This document shows, piece after piece, positions 7,536 to 14,034 of a DNA stretch of 15,392 nt. Positions within the stretch are counted from its first letter, which is position 1. Every line of letters begins with the position of its first letter. The DNA is taken from contig CAAGIT010000183.1 in NCBI GenBank assembly GCA_900769995.1, positions 1 through 15,392 on the forward strand, in the 5' to 3' direction. Made by a program: the position numbers and the translations under genes. The notes beneath the pieces are model-generated. The model saw only the letters and a program-made list of their open reading frames with translations, ran no database searches and had not been told where the DNA came from. Source of the DNA: an uncultured Oscillospiraceae bacterium. Lineage in GTDB: Bacteria; Bacillota; Clostridia; Oscillospirales; Oscillospiraceae.

Positions 7536-9239
7536 TTAGTCTTTCGGCAGAAACGTGCGCATTTTTTCCTCGATGGCTTTCAGAAGTCCCTGTGCCGTGT
7601 CACGGTCAAGGTCAACTGCCGTCAAATACAGCTTGACCTTCGGCTCTGTGCCGGACGGACGGACAATGACACTGCCCTTATCACCGAGCACGAGCGTCAC
7701 AACGTTCGACTTCGGCAGCAGAACCTCGCTCTCCTCGCCGGTGACCAGATTGCGGCAGATACGGCTCTGATAGTCCGTGACCTCCGTGACGGCAACACCA
7801 CCCAATTCCGCAGGAACATTGGCACGGAAGTCCGCCATAAACTTTGCAGACAGCTCCATCGCATTCGGGCCTTTCAGCTCTGCACTGACGACCTTTGCCT
7901 CATGGTAGCCGAGCTTCGCATAGAGCGCGTCCATCTTCTGCGTCAGGCTCATACCCTCGCGTTTCAGCTTTGCCGCCAGATCACAGGTCAGCATGGATGC
8001 AACGACCGCATCCTTGTCGCGGGCATAGGTGCCCTTGAGGTAGCCGCAGCTCTCCTCAAAGCCAAAGACAAAACGGTGCTCCTCACCGATTTCCTCCAGT
8101 GCCAAAATCTCGCCGCCGATGTACTTGAAGCCGGTCAGAACCGCCTTCATCTTCACGCCGTACTGTGCCGCGATCTTGTCGGCAAGCGGTGTGGAAACGA
8201 TGCTGCGAACCGCAACGAGGTCATTGGGAATCTTGCCCTGTGCGGCCAATTCGCCCAAAACGTAGTCCAGCAGCAGACAGCCAAGCTCGTTGCCGCTGAG
8301 CTTGCGGAAGCCCTCTCCCTCGGGAACAGCCACTGCAACGCGGTCGCAGTCGGGGTCGGTGCCGAGGATCAGATCCGGATGCGTTTCTCGGGCGATCTTA
8401 TAGCTCTCGTTCAGCGCCGCATCGGTTTCCGGATTCGGGTATTCGCAGGTCTTGAAGTCGCCGTCCGGCTGCTCCTGCACCTTGACGATGTCGATATTCA
8501 CGCCGATTCTGCCCAGAACCTCACGCACCGGCTTATTGCCCGTGCCGCAAAGCGGCGTATAGAGCAGATTCAGGTTGTCCGCACGCTCTGCGGTCACACG
8601 CTCTGCAAGAACGGTCTGATAGTAGCTCTCCCACATCTCGGGGGCGATATATTCGACCGTCTTTTCCTCTAAGTATGCCGCAAATTCCTTCTTCGCGGGG
8701 ACGAAATAGGGAATTTCGGAAATGGCATGGAACACACGGGCCGCAGGTTCATCCGTCATCTGGCAGCCATCGGGCCCGTAGCACTTGATGCCGTTATAAG
8801 CGCCCGCATTGTGGCTTGCGGAAACAACGATGCCGCAGCCGCAATCAAGCTGACGGACAGCGTAGGAGAGCATCGGGGTCGGTGCCAGTTCGTGATAAAC
8901 ATAGACGTGGATGCCGCGTTCTGCCAACGCCGCCGCGCAGAGCTCTGCATAGCGGCGGGAATTGTGCCGCGAATCATAGCCGATCGCACACCGCTGCGGC
9001 AGCTCCGTGGTGCACAGCCACGCTGCAAGTCCCTGTGCCGTTCTGCGGACGGTGTAATCATTCAGACGGTTCGTACCCAAGCCCATAATGCCGCGGATAC
9101 CCGCAGTGCCGAATTGCAGCTCGGCGCCAAAGGCACTCTTCAGCTCGTTGTCATCGCCCTTCATCGCGTTGAGGGCTTCATGCTCCTGTGCGGTCAGCGG
9201 TGCATCGCACCATGCTTGATAGCGTTCCAAATACTCCAT
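7536..9239 (-). CDS. pgcA: Alpha-D-phosphohexomutase (phosphoglucomutase/phosphomannomutase)
   Basis: Cytoplasmic enzyme of the alpha-D-phosphohexomutase superfamily, interconverting hexose 1- and 6-phosphates (probably glucose). It would supply glucose-1-phosphate for nucleotide sugars and glycogen or wall polymers. The 567 residues match the PgcA-type clade of Firmicutes. All four active-site loops are visible: phosphoserine loop SASHNAGAYNG with S142; Mg-binding loop DPDCDR (295-300); sugar-specificity loop GFEESCGY from 393; and phosphate-binding loop RPSGTEPK from 527. The usual SHNP is SHNA and the usual DPDADR is DPDCDR; both keep the catalytic Ser and Asp residues. GGAGGA lies upstream of the ATG. 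No terminator is visible between its stop and the valS promoter. Glucose versus mannose preference cannot be read with certainty. Confidence 0.93.
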   Translation of the reverse strand: MEYLERYQAWCDAPLTAQEHEALNAMKGDDNELKSAFGAELQFGTAGIRGIMGLGTNRLNDYTVRRTAQGLAAWLCTTELPQRCAIGYDSRHNSRRYAELCAAALAERGIHVYVYHELAPTPMLSYAVRQLDCGCGIVVSASHNAGAYNGIKCYGPDGCQMTDEPAARVFHAISEIPYFVPAKKEFAAYLEEKTVEYIAPEMWESYYQTVLAERVTAERADNLNLLYTPLCGTGNKPVREVLGRIGVNIDIVKVQEQPDGDFKTCEYPNPETDAALNESYKIARETHPDLILGTDPDCDRVAVAVPEGEGFRKLSGNELGCLLLDYVLGELAAQGKIPNDLVAVRSIVSTPLADKIAAQYGVKMKAVLTGFKYIGGEILALEEIGEEHRFVFGFEESCGYLKGTYARDKDAVVASMLTCDLAAKLKREGMSLTQKMDALYAKLGYHEAKVVSAELKGPNAMELSAKFMADFRANVPAELGGVAVTEVTDYQSRICRNLVTGEESEVLLPKSNVVTLVLGDKGSVIVRPSGTEPKVKLYLTAVDLDRDTAQGLLKAIEEKMRTFLPKD

Positions 9240-9255
9240 GATACTCCTCCATAAA

Positions 9256-9285
9256 AATATAATATTACTCGGAAAAGCCGGTCAA
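9256..9285 (-). promoter_or_regulatory. Possible pgcA promoter overlapping the upstream terminator
   Basis: TTGACC (9280-9285) lies inside the terminator stem and TATATT (9256-9261) follows after an 18-base spacer. The start site would fall close to the pgcA ribosome binding site, giving a very short leader, so this is only a candidate. An alternative -10, TATTAT, gives a poor 15-base spacer. Confidence 0.3.
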
Positions 9286-9303
9286 TCCTGCGAATTGACC
9301 GGC
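9272..9303 (-). terminator. Intrinsic terminator of the uvrC-rsmD-coaD-coiled-coil run
   Basis: A 9-bp GC-rich stem (9277-9285 with 9295-9303, nine-base loop) starts seven bases past the stop codon at 9310 and is followed on the minus strand by TTTTCC. The U-tract is short, so some readthrough into pgcA is possible. Confidence 0.72.
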
Positions 9304-9309
9304 GAATCA

Positions 9310-9810
9310 TTACACGTCTTCGATAATGGCAGAATTATTTCTCTGCTGCGGATTGACCATGCCGCGGAACTTGGCACGGGTGTCGCGAACCTCTGCCAAT
9401 GCCTGCGCAATCGCTTCCTCTGCCTGACGCAGAGAGCCGTCCACATAGTCATTGGTGACCTGCTTGAGTTCCTTGATCTTATCCTGCGCCGCACGAACCA
9501 TATCATTTGCCTGACTCTTGGCCTCAAGATAAATTGCCTCCTGAGACACAAGCTGACGTGCCTGTGCCTGTGCAGCCTTCAGGATACCCTCAGCCTCGCG
9601 CTTTGCACTGGTGATGAGGTCAGCACGGGAATCGACAATCGTCTTTGCCTGCTTCAATTCACCGGGCAGACGGTTGCTAAGCTCATCCAGCAGATCGAGA
9701 ACACGCTCGCGCTCGATCGAGCATTTATCTCCGCTGAAGGGTACACTCTTTGCATCCTGCACCATCTCGTATAATGTGCCGATCAGTTCCTCAATACCAT
9801 GTTCGTTCAT
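9310..9810 (-). CDS. Coiled-coil protein of unknown function
   Basis: No specific family was recognised. The 166 residues begin with a short helical segment (EELIGTLYEMVQDA) and are then almost entirely Ala/Glu/Lys/Gln/Arg-rich heptad-like helix from about residue 28 to 150. There is no signal peptide or membrane segment, and the tail is polar (NPQQRNNSAIIEDV). The composition resembles ATP synthase b/E-type stalks and DivIVA-like scaffolds, but the resemblance may only reflect coiled-coil bias. The start has GGAGG about seven bases upstream, within the last codons of coaD, and only two bases separate the coaD stop from this ATG. The two are therefore very probably co-transcribed and translationally coupled. 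It is the last gene before the terminator. A cytoplasmic structural or cell-division role is possible but not shown. Confidence 0.85.
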   Translation of the reverse strand: MNEHGIEELIGTLYEMVQDAKSVPFSGDKCSIERERVLDLLDELSNRLPGELKQAKTIVDSRADLITSAKREAEGILKAAQAQARQLVSQEAIYLEAKSQANDMVRAAQDKIKELKQVTNDYVDGSLRQAEEAIAQALAEVRDTRAKFRGMVNPQQRNNSAIIEDV

Positions 9811-9812
9811 CG

Positions 9813-10313
9813 TTATTCCTCCAAATTGTTTCTTATTTTTCTAATTCGTTCCGTGAACTCATCCAAAATCTGCGGCGGCAGAAAATCGCTGAGGTCGGTC
9901 TCGTAAAATCCCATTTCCTTCACCGCACTGGAGCTGAGGTACATGAACTGATGCTCCGCCGTTAAAAACAGGGATTCAAGATTCGGGTTGATTTTGCGAT
10001 TGATCATCGCCATCTGAAATTCTTTTTCAAAGTCCGAGCCGGCACGCAGTCCCTTAATGATCGTGCAGCAGCCATGTGCCCGGGCATATTCCGCAAGTAA
10101 TCCGTCGTAAGCATCGACCGTAACATTCGGCAAATGCGCAGTGACACGGGAGATTTGGTTCTCACGCTCCTCGAGCGTGAACATCGGCTTTTTTTCACAG
10201 TTGACCATGACGCAGACGATCACACGATCGAACAGCCGTGAAGCACGTTCGATGATGTTCAGGTGTCCCTTCGTCACGGGATCAAAGCTGCCGGGATAAA
10301 CGGCAATTCTCAT
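9813..10313 (-). CDS. coaD: Phosphopantetheine adenylyltransferase
   Basis: Catalyses ATP plus 4'-phosphopantetheine to dephospho-CoA and pyrophosphate, the fourth step of CoA synthesis, in the cytoplasm. The 166 residues are typical for CoaD. The nucleotidyltransferase fold starts with YPGSFDPVTKGHLNII, containing the T/HxGH-type motif TKGH at 14-17. The family's KGLRAGSDFEKEFQMA segment and the C-terminal YLSSSAVKE signature are both intact. Its ATG overlaps the end of rsmD by four bases (ATGA), a common arrangement for rsmD-coaD in Firmicutes and a sign of translational coupling. The coiled-coil gene follows two bases after its stop. Confidence 0.97.
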   Translation of the reverse strand: MRIAVYPGSFDPVTKGHLNIIERASRLFDRVIVCVMVNCEKKPMFTLEERENQISRVTAHLPNVTVDAYDGLLAEYARAHGCCTIIKGLRAGSDFEKEFQMAMINRKINPNLESLFLTAEHQFMYLSSSAVKEMGFYETDLSDFLPPQILDEFTERIRKIRNNLEE

Positions 10314-10864
10314 ATAGCATCCTTTTTTGTACGGCGGAACAGCGCGATCGCCGTCTTGCCGTAAATATAGTCTTTGGAACGCTCCAAGCCCTCAAATTCC
10401 TCGTCGAGGGGCTTTCCCAACGGGCGTTCTGTGATAATTATACCACTTTCCTCCAAAATGTCAATTTCTGATATGCGTTTTAATGCATTTTCTAAATATT
10501 TTTCTGCATATGGCGGGTCTAAAAAGATCAAACGGAAGGTTTTCTTACAGCGTGAGAGGTAGGTCAGGTAGTCGCAGCAGTATACCTCTGCCTTTTCCTC
10601 CAGATGGGTGCGGCGGAGATTCTCGCGGATGACAGAGATCGCCGCACGTCCTTCATCGACAAAGACTGCACGATTGGCTCCGCGGCTGAGCGCCTCTATC
10701 CCGAGCTGCCCCGAGCCTGCGAACAGATCGAGCACATCGCCCGCGATATCATATTGAATGATATTAAACAACGCCTGCTTGACCTTATCGCCGGTCGGAC
10801 GCGTGGAAAGTCCGTCCGGTGCTTTGAGATTTGTCCCGCGTGCGGTTCCCGTAATTACTCGCAT
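10310..10864 (-). CDS. rsmD: 16S rRNA (guanine-966-N2)-methyltransferase
   Basis: SAM-dependent methyltransferase that modifies G966 of 16S rRNA in the 30S subunit. The 184 residues contain the family's N-terminal MRVITGTARG and RPTGDKVKQALFNI segments, the SAM-binding motif DLFAGSGQLGIEALSRGA (from residue 46), and catalytic motif IV LDPPY at 115-119. All are intact. The start is the canonical MRVI; AGGAG lies ten bases upstream, a slightly long spacing. An out-of-frame ATG sits between them and is probably unused. It follows uvrC by 45 bases and overlaps coaD by four. Confidence 0.95.
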   Translation of the reverse strand: MRVITGTARGTNLKAPDGLSTRPTGDKVKQALFNIIQYDIAGDVLDLFAGSGQLGIEALSRGANRAVFVDEGRAAISVIRENLRRTHLEEKAEVYCCDYLTYLSRCKKTFRLIFLDPPYAEKYLENALKRISEIDILEESGIIITERPLGKPLDEEFEGLERSKDYIYGKTAIALFRRTKKDAI

Positions 10865-10909
10865 CGTATCATCGCTCCTGTCGTGCTGTCTATAGGATAT
10901 ACGTTTTCC

Positions 10910-12736
10910 TCAAGTTACATTCTTCTCCGAATGAAAGTGGTCATAAACTGCTCGTGCCGTGGATTCCGGCACGACCTCCGTCAATTCCTCAACCGAGGCA
11001 TTCCTGATCGCGGCAATGGATTTGAATTTTTTCAGAAGCAACAGTCTCCGCTTCTCACCTACCCCGCGAATCTCATCCAACGTCGAGCCTTTGATGCGTT
11101 TACTGCGGAGCTGGCGGTGATAGGTGATGGCAAAGCGGTGTGTTTCCTCCTGGATTCTCCCGATCAGGGAGAAAATCGCGGGGTTGCCCTGAATCCCGAT
11201 CTCGTCACCCTCGGGCGTGACCAACGCCCTTGTGCGATGTCGGTTATCCTTGACCATGCCGAAAATCGGCAGGTCGATCCCCATCGCCAGCAACGCTTCG
11301 CGGACAGTTGCGGCGTGAACCGTGCCGCCGTCAATGAGCAGGGCATCCGGTTTCTCCGCAAACCCCGCATCACCGTCCAGATAGTGACAAAAACGCCGGC
11401 AGAGCACCTGCCGCATCGAGGCGTAGTCGTCCTGATCTTCCATATTTTCAAGCTTAAAGCGTTTATAGTCGCTCTTTTTCGGCTTGCCGTCCACAAAGAC
11501 CGTCATCGAAGCGACAATATCCGTTCCGGCAATATTGGAGATGTCATACGCCTCCAACCGTGCAGGATATTCGGGCAGCTTCAGCATGGATTGCAGCAGC
11601 GTCAGCGTTCCGTTCAGGCGTTCCGCCGCTGTTGTCGCGCGTTCCGCTTCTTCCTTGGCATTTTGCTCGGCAAGGCTGACCAATCGCAGGTTATCGCCCC
11701 GTGTTGGCACAAGAAACCGCACCTTTTTATCCAGTTGCTCCAGCAAAAGCTGTGCAAACGGTGTCGCATCCTCCATCGCAAACGGCAGTAAAACACGTTT
11801 CGGGGCAGCTTTCCGCGCTAAATAATACTGCTTGACTAAGGCAGAAACCGCCTCCTGTGCATCCTCCGGTCTGGGCAGAACCTCATAATCCTTGTCCATC
11901 AGATTTCCGCCGACAAAATGCAGGACGGCAAAGCAAGCCTTTGCCTCGGTCTGATACCAGCCGATGACATCCGTATCCGCCATCGTTCCCGCTGTCACAA
12001 GCTGCCGCTGGCCCAGAATTTCGATCGCGCGCAGGCGATCCCGCTGCTGTGCGGCCAGCTCGAAATCCAGCCGTTCCGCAGCCGCCTCCATCTCCTGACG
12101 GATGCTCTCCGCAAGAGATTTATGCTTGCCGTTCAGGAGCAGAACCGCCTGTTCCATACGGGCGCGGTATTCCTCCTGTGTCATCTCCCTACGGCACCAT
12201 CCGTCGCATTTTTTCATATGAAAATTCAGACAGGGCCGTTCCTTGCCGATGTCACGAGGGAATTTTTTGTTGCAGTCGTTGAGCTTAAAGGTCGCTCGGA
12301 TCGCGTCGATCACCTGCTGTGACCGTCCACGGCTTCCGTAAGGGCCGAAATACTGGGCGCCATCGTCCTTGACGCGTCCGGCAAGCGTGATTTTGGGGTA
12401 CGGCTCCCGCAGGTCGATACGCAGATAAGGGTAACCCTTGTCGTCTTTGAGCAGGATATTATATTTCGGCATATAGTGCTTGATCAGCGAGCACTCGAGC
12501 ACCAGCGCCTCAAACTCGGAGGCGGCTCGAATCGTTTCAAAATGATCCACCGCCGAAACCATCCTCCGCGTTTTTAACGTATGTGACGCGGAATCCTGAA
12601 AATACTGGGTCACGCGGTTTTTCAGTTTTTTTGCCTTGCCAACGTAAATCACTGTATCCGATGCATCCTTCATCAAATACACGCCCGGCTCCAGCGGCAG
12701 TGACAGCGCCGCTAATTTCAATTCTTCCCGCGTCAT
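10910..12736 (-). CDS. uvrC: Excinuclease ABC subunit C
   Basis: Nuclease subunit of nucleotide excision repair; it makes the 3' and then 5' incisions around a lesion located by UvrA/UvrB. All domains are present in order across 608 residues. The N-terminal GIY-YIG nuclease has GVY at 18-20, YVG at 31-33 and R41. A Cys-containing linker (CLNFHMKKCDGWC) is followed by the UVR helical pair that contacts UvrB (about 200-235). The RNase H-like nuclease has D398 in YDISN, D469 in LIDGG and H500 in RHRTRA. The C-terminus carries tandem HhH motifs (DEIRGVGEKRR). AAAGGA lies about six bases upstream of the start. There is no room for a typical promoter between it and the HPr gene, so transcription probably comes from the HPr promoter through the hairpin at 12762-12790. 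Confidence 0.98.
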   Translation of the reverse strand: MTREELKLAALSLPLEPGVYLMKDASDTVIYVGKAKKLKNRVTQYFQDSASHTLKTRRMVSAVDHFETIRAASEFEALVLECSLIKHYMPKYNILLKDDKGYPYLRIDLREPYPKITLAGRVKDDGAQYFGPYGSRGRSQQVIDAIRATFKLNDCNKKFPRDIGKERPCLNFHMKKCDGWCRREMTQEEYRARMEQAVLLLNGKHKSLAESIRQEMEAAAERLDFELAAQQRDRLRAIEILGQRQLVTAGTMADTDVIGWYQTEAKACFAVLHFVGGNLMDKDYEVLPRPEDAQEAVSALVKQYYLARKAAPKRVLLPFAMEDATPFAQLLLEQLDKKVRFLVPTRGDNLRLVSLAEQNAKEEAERATTAAERLNGTLTLLQSMLKLPEYPARLEAYDISNIAGTDIVASMTVFVDGKPKKSDYKRFKLENMEDQDDYASMRQVLCRRFCHYLDGDAGFAEKPDALLIDGGTVHAATVREALLAMGIDLPIFGMVKDNRHRTRALVTPEGDEIGIQGNPAIFSLIGRIQEETHRFAITYHRQLRSKRIKGSTLDEIRGVGEKRRLLLLKKFKSIAAIRNASVEELTEVVPESTARAVYDHFHSEKNVT

Positions 12737-12761
12737 ACCCTGTCCTTTCCGGAATATAAAG

Positions 12762-12790
12762 CTGTCCCAAACGCAACGCGCTTGGGACAG
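12762..12790 (-). terminator. Hairpin between the HPr-like gene and uvrC (leaky terminator or processing site)
   Basis: A perfect 9-bp stem (12762-12770 with 12782-12790, 11-base loop) starts 12 bases past the HPr stop. On the minus strand it is followed by CTTTATATT, a weak U-tract. It could trim HPr mRNA while letting some polymerase continue into uvrC. Confidence 0.6.
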
Positions 12791-12802
12791 TCGTTCGTAT
12801 CT

Positions 12803-13063
12803 TTAGAAAACGTCCTTGACCAGCATCTCGGAAAGCCCCTTTACCGCAGCTTCCTCATCCGGACCGTCGGCAACCAGCGTGATTTCCATGCCGGTGGTGA
12901 TGCCCATGGAGAGCACACCCAGAAGGCTCTTTGCGTTGATCTTGCGGTCATCCGCCTCGACCCAAATGCTCGATCTGAACTCGTTCGCCTTCTGAATGAA
13001 GTATGTGGCCTGTCTGTTGTGAAGACCGGACTCGCACTTTACGACGGTTTTTTCTGTGTACAT
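12803..13063 (-). CDS. ptsH: HPr-family phosphocarrier protein (HPr/Crh-like)
   Basis: Small cytoplasmic phosphocarrier fold of 86 residues. The start chosen is ATG 13063 (MYTEKTVVK), with AAGGAG eight bases upstream. This start puts the histidine at position 15 and the regulatory serine (NAKSLLGVLSMGI) at 46, exactly the canonical HPr numbering. A further in-frame upstream ATG lacks such a site and is rejected. His15 and Arg17 are kept, but the usual GLHARPA reads GLHNRQA, with Asn16 and Gln18. It may therefore work as a PTS carrier (PEP-dependent phosphate on His15), as a Crh-like catabolite co-regulator through Ser46 phosphorylation by HPrK, or as both. No PTS enzyme I or permease is nearby. 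It has its own strong promoter and a downstream hairpin before uvrC. Confidence 0.9.
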   Translation of the reverse strand: MYTEKTVVKCESGLHNRQATYFIQKANEFRSSIWVEADDRKINAKSLLGVLSMGITTGMEITLVADGPDEEAAVKGLSEMLVKDVF

Positions 13064-13110
13064 ATATGTCACTCCTTCGGTCCCCGCTATACGCGAGAAT
13101 ACTTTCACTA

Positions 13111-13139
13111 AATATACGCAATAACACGCAATTTGTCAA
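13111..13139 (-). promoter_or_regulatory. SigA promoter of the HPr-like gene
   Basis: TTGACA at 13134-13139 and TATATT at 13111-13116 with a 17-base spacer. Transcription would start near 13104, giving a leader of about 40 bases ending in AAGGAG. It probably also drives uvrC and the genes beyond by readthrough. Confidence 0.87.
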
Positions 13140-13165
13140 CCGCTTTTGAAAATTTTGTCACCGAA

Positions 13166-13177
13166 TTGCCATGGCAA
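13166..13177 (-). repeat. 12-bp perfect palindrome upstream of the HPr promoter
   Basis: TTGCCATGGCAA is a perfect palindrome whose nearest end is 26 bases upstream of the -35 box. It could be an operator for a dimeric regulator, but a single 12-bp palindrome can arise by chance. It does not match the usual cre consensus. Confidence 0.25.
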
Positions 13178-13232
13178 GCTGCAATTCTCCAAGAAATAAT
13201 CATTCGGTCATTGCCAACACGCAGAACTCAGC

Positions 13233-13868
13233 TCATTGTCCCAACTTTTTTCTAAGAATAGAAAGAATGAAAGACAAAAAGAAGCATACCATTCCGAATA
13301 TTATTGGCGTTCCATTCTGAAAAAAGAGTGTCCAAAATGGTCTGTGTATTACTTCGACGGACTCCGCATCACTTTCCCGCCAAATAGATGCTCCATTTTT
13401 ATAGAACACAGCAGATGCTGTGCTATGCTTATCTTCTGAGAACTGTGTACTGAAATCCGTAATTGCCTGTTTGTCTTCAGAGTGGTCAAAGTACTCCAAG
13501 AACAAGCCATCTTGAAATGCGTAATAATTATACTCCCTATCTTTCAGATATAAAGTACTGTTATCGCAATATAGTATTGAACGTCCATTTTGGTATCCCT
13601 TAAAGCTATACGCATTTTTGAATTTGCCTTGCAAATCAAAACATTGCAATTCGCACCTTGAATCAAACAGAACGTAGAGCGTGTCTCCGGCCACAGCAAA
13701 ATCCATTCCAGAGGCGGTATAATATCTATTGTATTCCGTTGTTAATAAAGGAATCCCAGCCTGTGCTTTTGAGTTTACTCCGATGCCGTTCGAAATCCAA
13801 AATAATATTATGGACAGCAAGAATAATACTCTCAACAGTACCTGAGCAAATAATAGAGTTTTTCTCAT
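13233..13868 (-). CDS. Two-pass membrane protein with extracytoplasmic propeller-like domain, function unknown
   Basis: A 211-residue protein of no family I recognise. Residues 5-27 form an N-terminal membrane helix (LLFAQVLLRVLFLLSIILFW) and residues 187-206 a second one (IIFGMVCFFLSFILSI), ending in RKKLGQ. The two helices place the roughly 155-residue middle outside the cell. That middle has beta-strand repeats of the kind seen in propeller or PQQ-like folds (FAVAGDTLYVLFDSRCELQC, STLYLKDREYNYY), a style shared with residues 90-200 of the lectin-hydrolase at 4316. The start is supported by AAAGGAG seven bases upstream. The gene is clearly AT-rich (two hand-counted 60-base rows at 13501-13620 give 32-33% G+C, against about 53% for a row in pgcA), which suggests separate ancestry. 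A sensor or surface-complex role is possible but unproven. No convincing promoter was seen. Confidence 0.85.
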   Translation of the reverse strand: MRKTLLFAQVLLRVLFLLSIILFWISNGIGVNSKAQAGIPLLTTEYNRYYTASGMDFAVAGDTLYVLFDSRCELQCFDLQGKFKNAYSFKGYQNGRSILYCDNSTLYLKDREYNYYAFQDGLFLEYFDHSEDKQAITDFSTQFSEDKHSTASAVFYKNGASIWRESDAESVEVIHRPFWTLFFQNGTPIIFGMVCFFLSFILSILRKKLGQ

Positions 13869-13995
13869 TTTGAAGCTCCTTTAGCTTGCAGTACTCCACA
13901 CTTCAAGGTGATCGACACGACCAGCCGAAGCTCACCGGCTTGAATATAACGAAGAACCGTTCGCATCGTAAGCATAACGAATTTGCATTTCTTTT

Positions 13996-14025
13996 CCGGC
14001 GGTGAGAGATCGCTCTCACCGCCGG
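13996..14025. terminator. Strong 13-bp hairpin after the SLH gene
   Basis: A perfect 13-bp GC-rich stem (13996-14008 with 14013-14025, tetraloop ATCG) starts nine bases past the SLH gene stop. On the minus strand it is followed by AAAAGAAAT, not a U-tract. On the plus strand it is followed by AGTTTTGTTTTATT. By position it should end the SLH transcript, but its sequence is better suited to stopping plus-strand transcription. Confidence 0.55.
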
Positions 14026-14034
14026 AGTTTTGTT

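Noticed and set aside
7902..8672. 256-codon plus-strand frame
   Set aside because: Antisense shadow of the phosphohexomutase gene; no start signal or domain.
10604..11791. 395-codon plus-strand frame
   Set aside because: It is antisense to uvrC and rsmD across an intergenic junction; both real genes are complete and convincing.
13064..13108. N-terminal extension of the HPr-like protein from an upstream ATG
   Set aside because: The ATG at 13063 has a good AAGGAG and gives exact His15/Ser46 numbering. The upstream ATG falls at about the predicted transcription start.
13140..13232. Terminator for the membrane-protein gene
   Set aside because: Only a weak 7-bp repeat (GAATTGC/GCAATTC) around the palindrome was found, with no U-tract next to it. 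No terminator can be supported.
13865..13975. 36-codon minus-strand frame whose TGA overlaps the membrane-protein ATG
   Set aside because: The ATGA overlap is suggestive of coupling, but there is no ribosome binding site before its ATG and no recognisable sequence. It was left out of the feature list.
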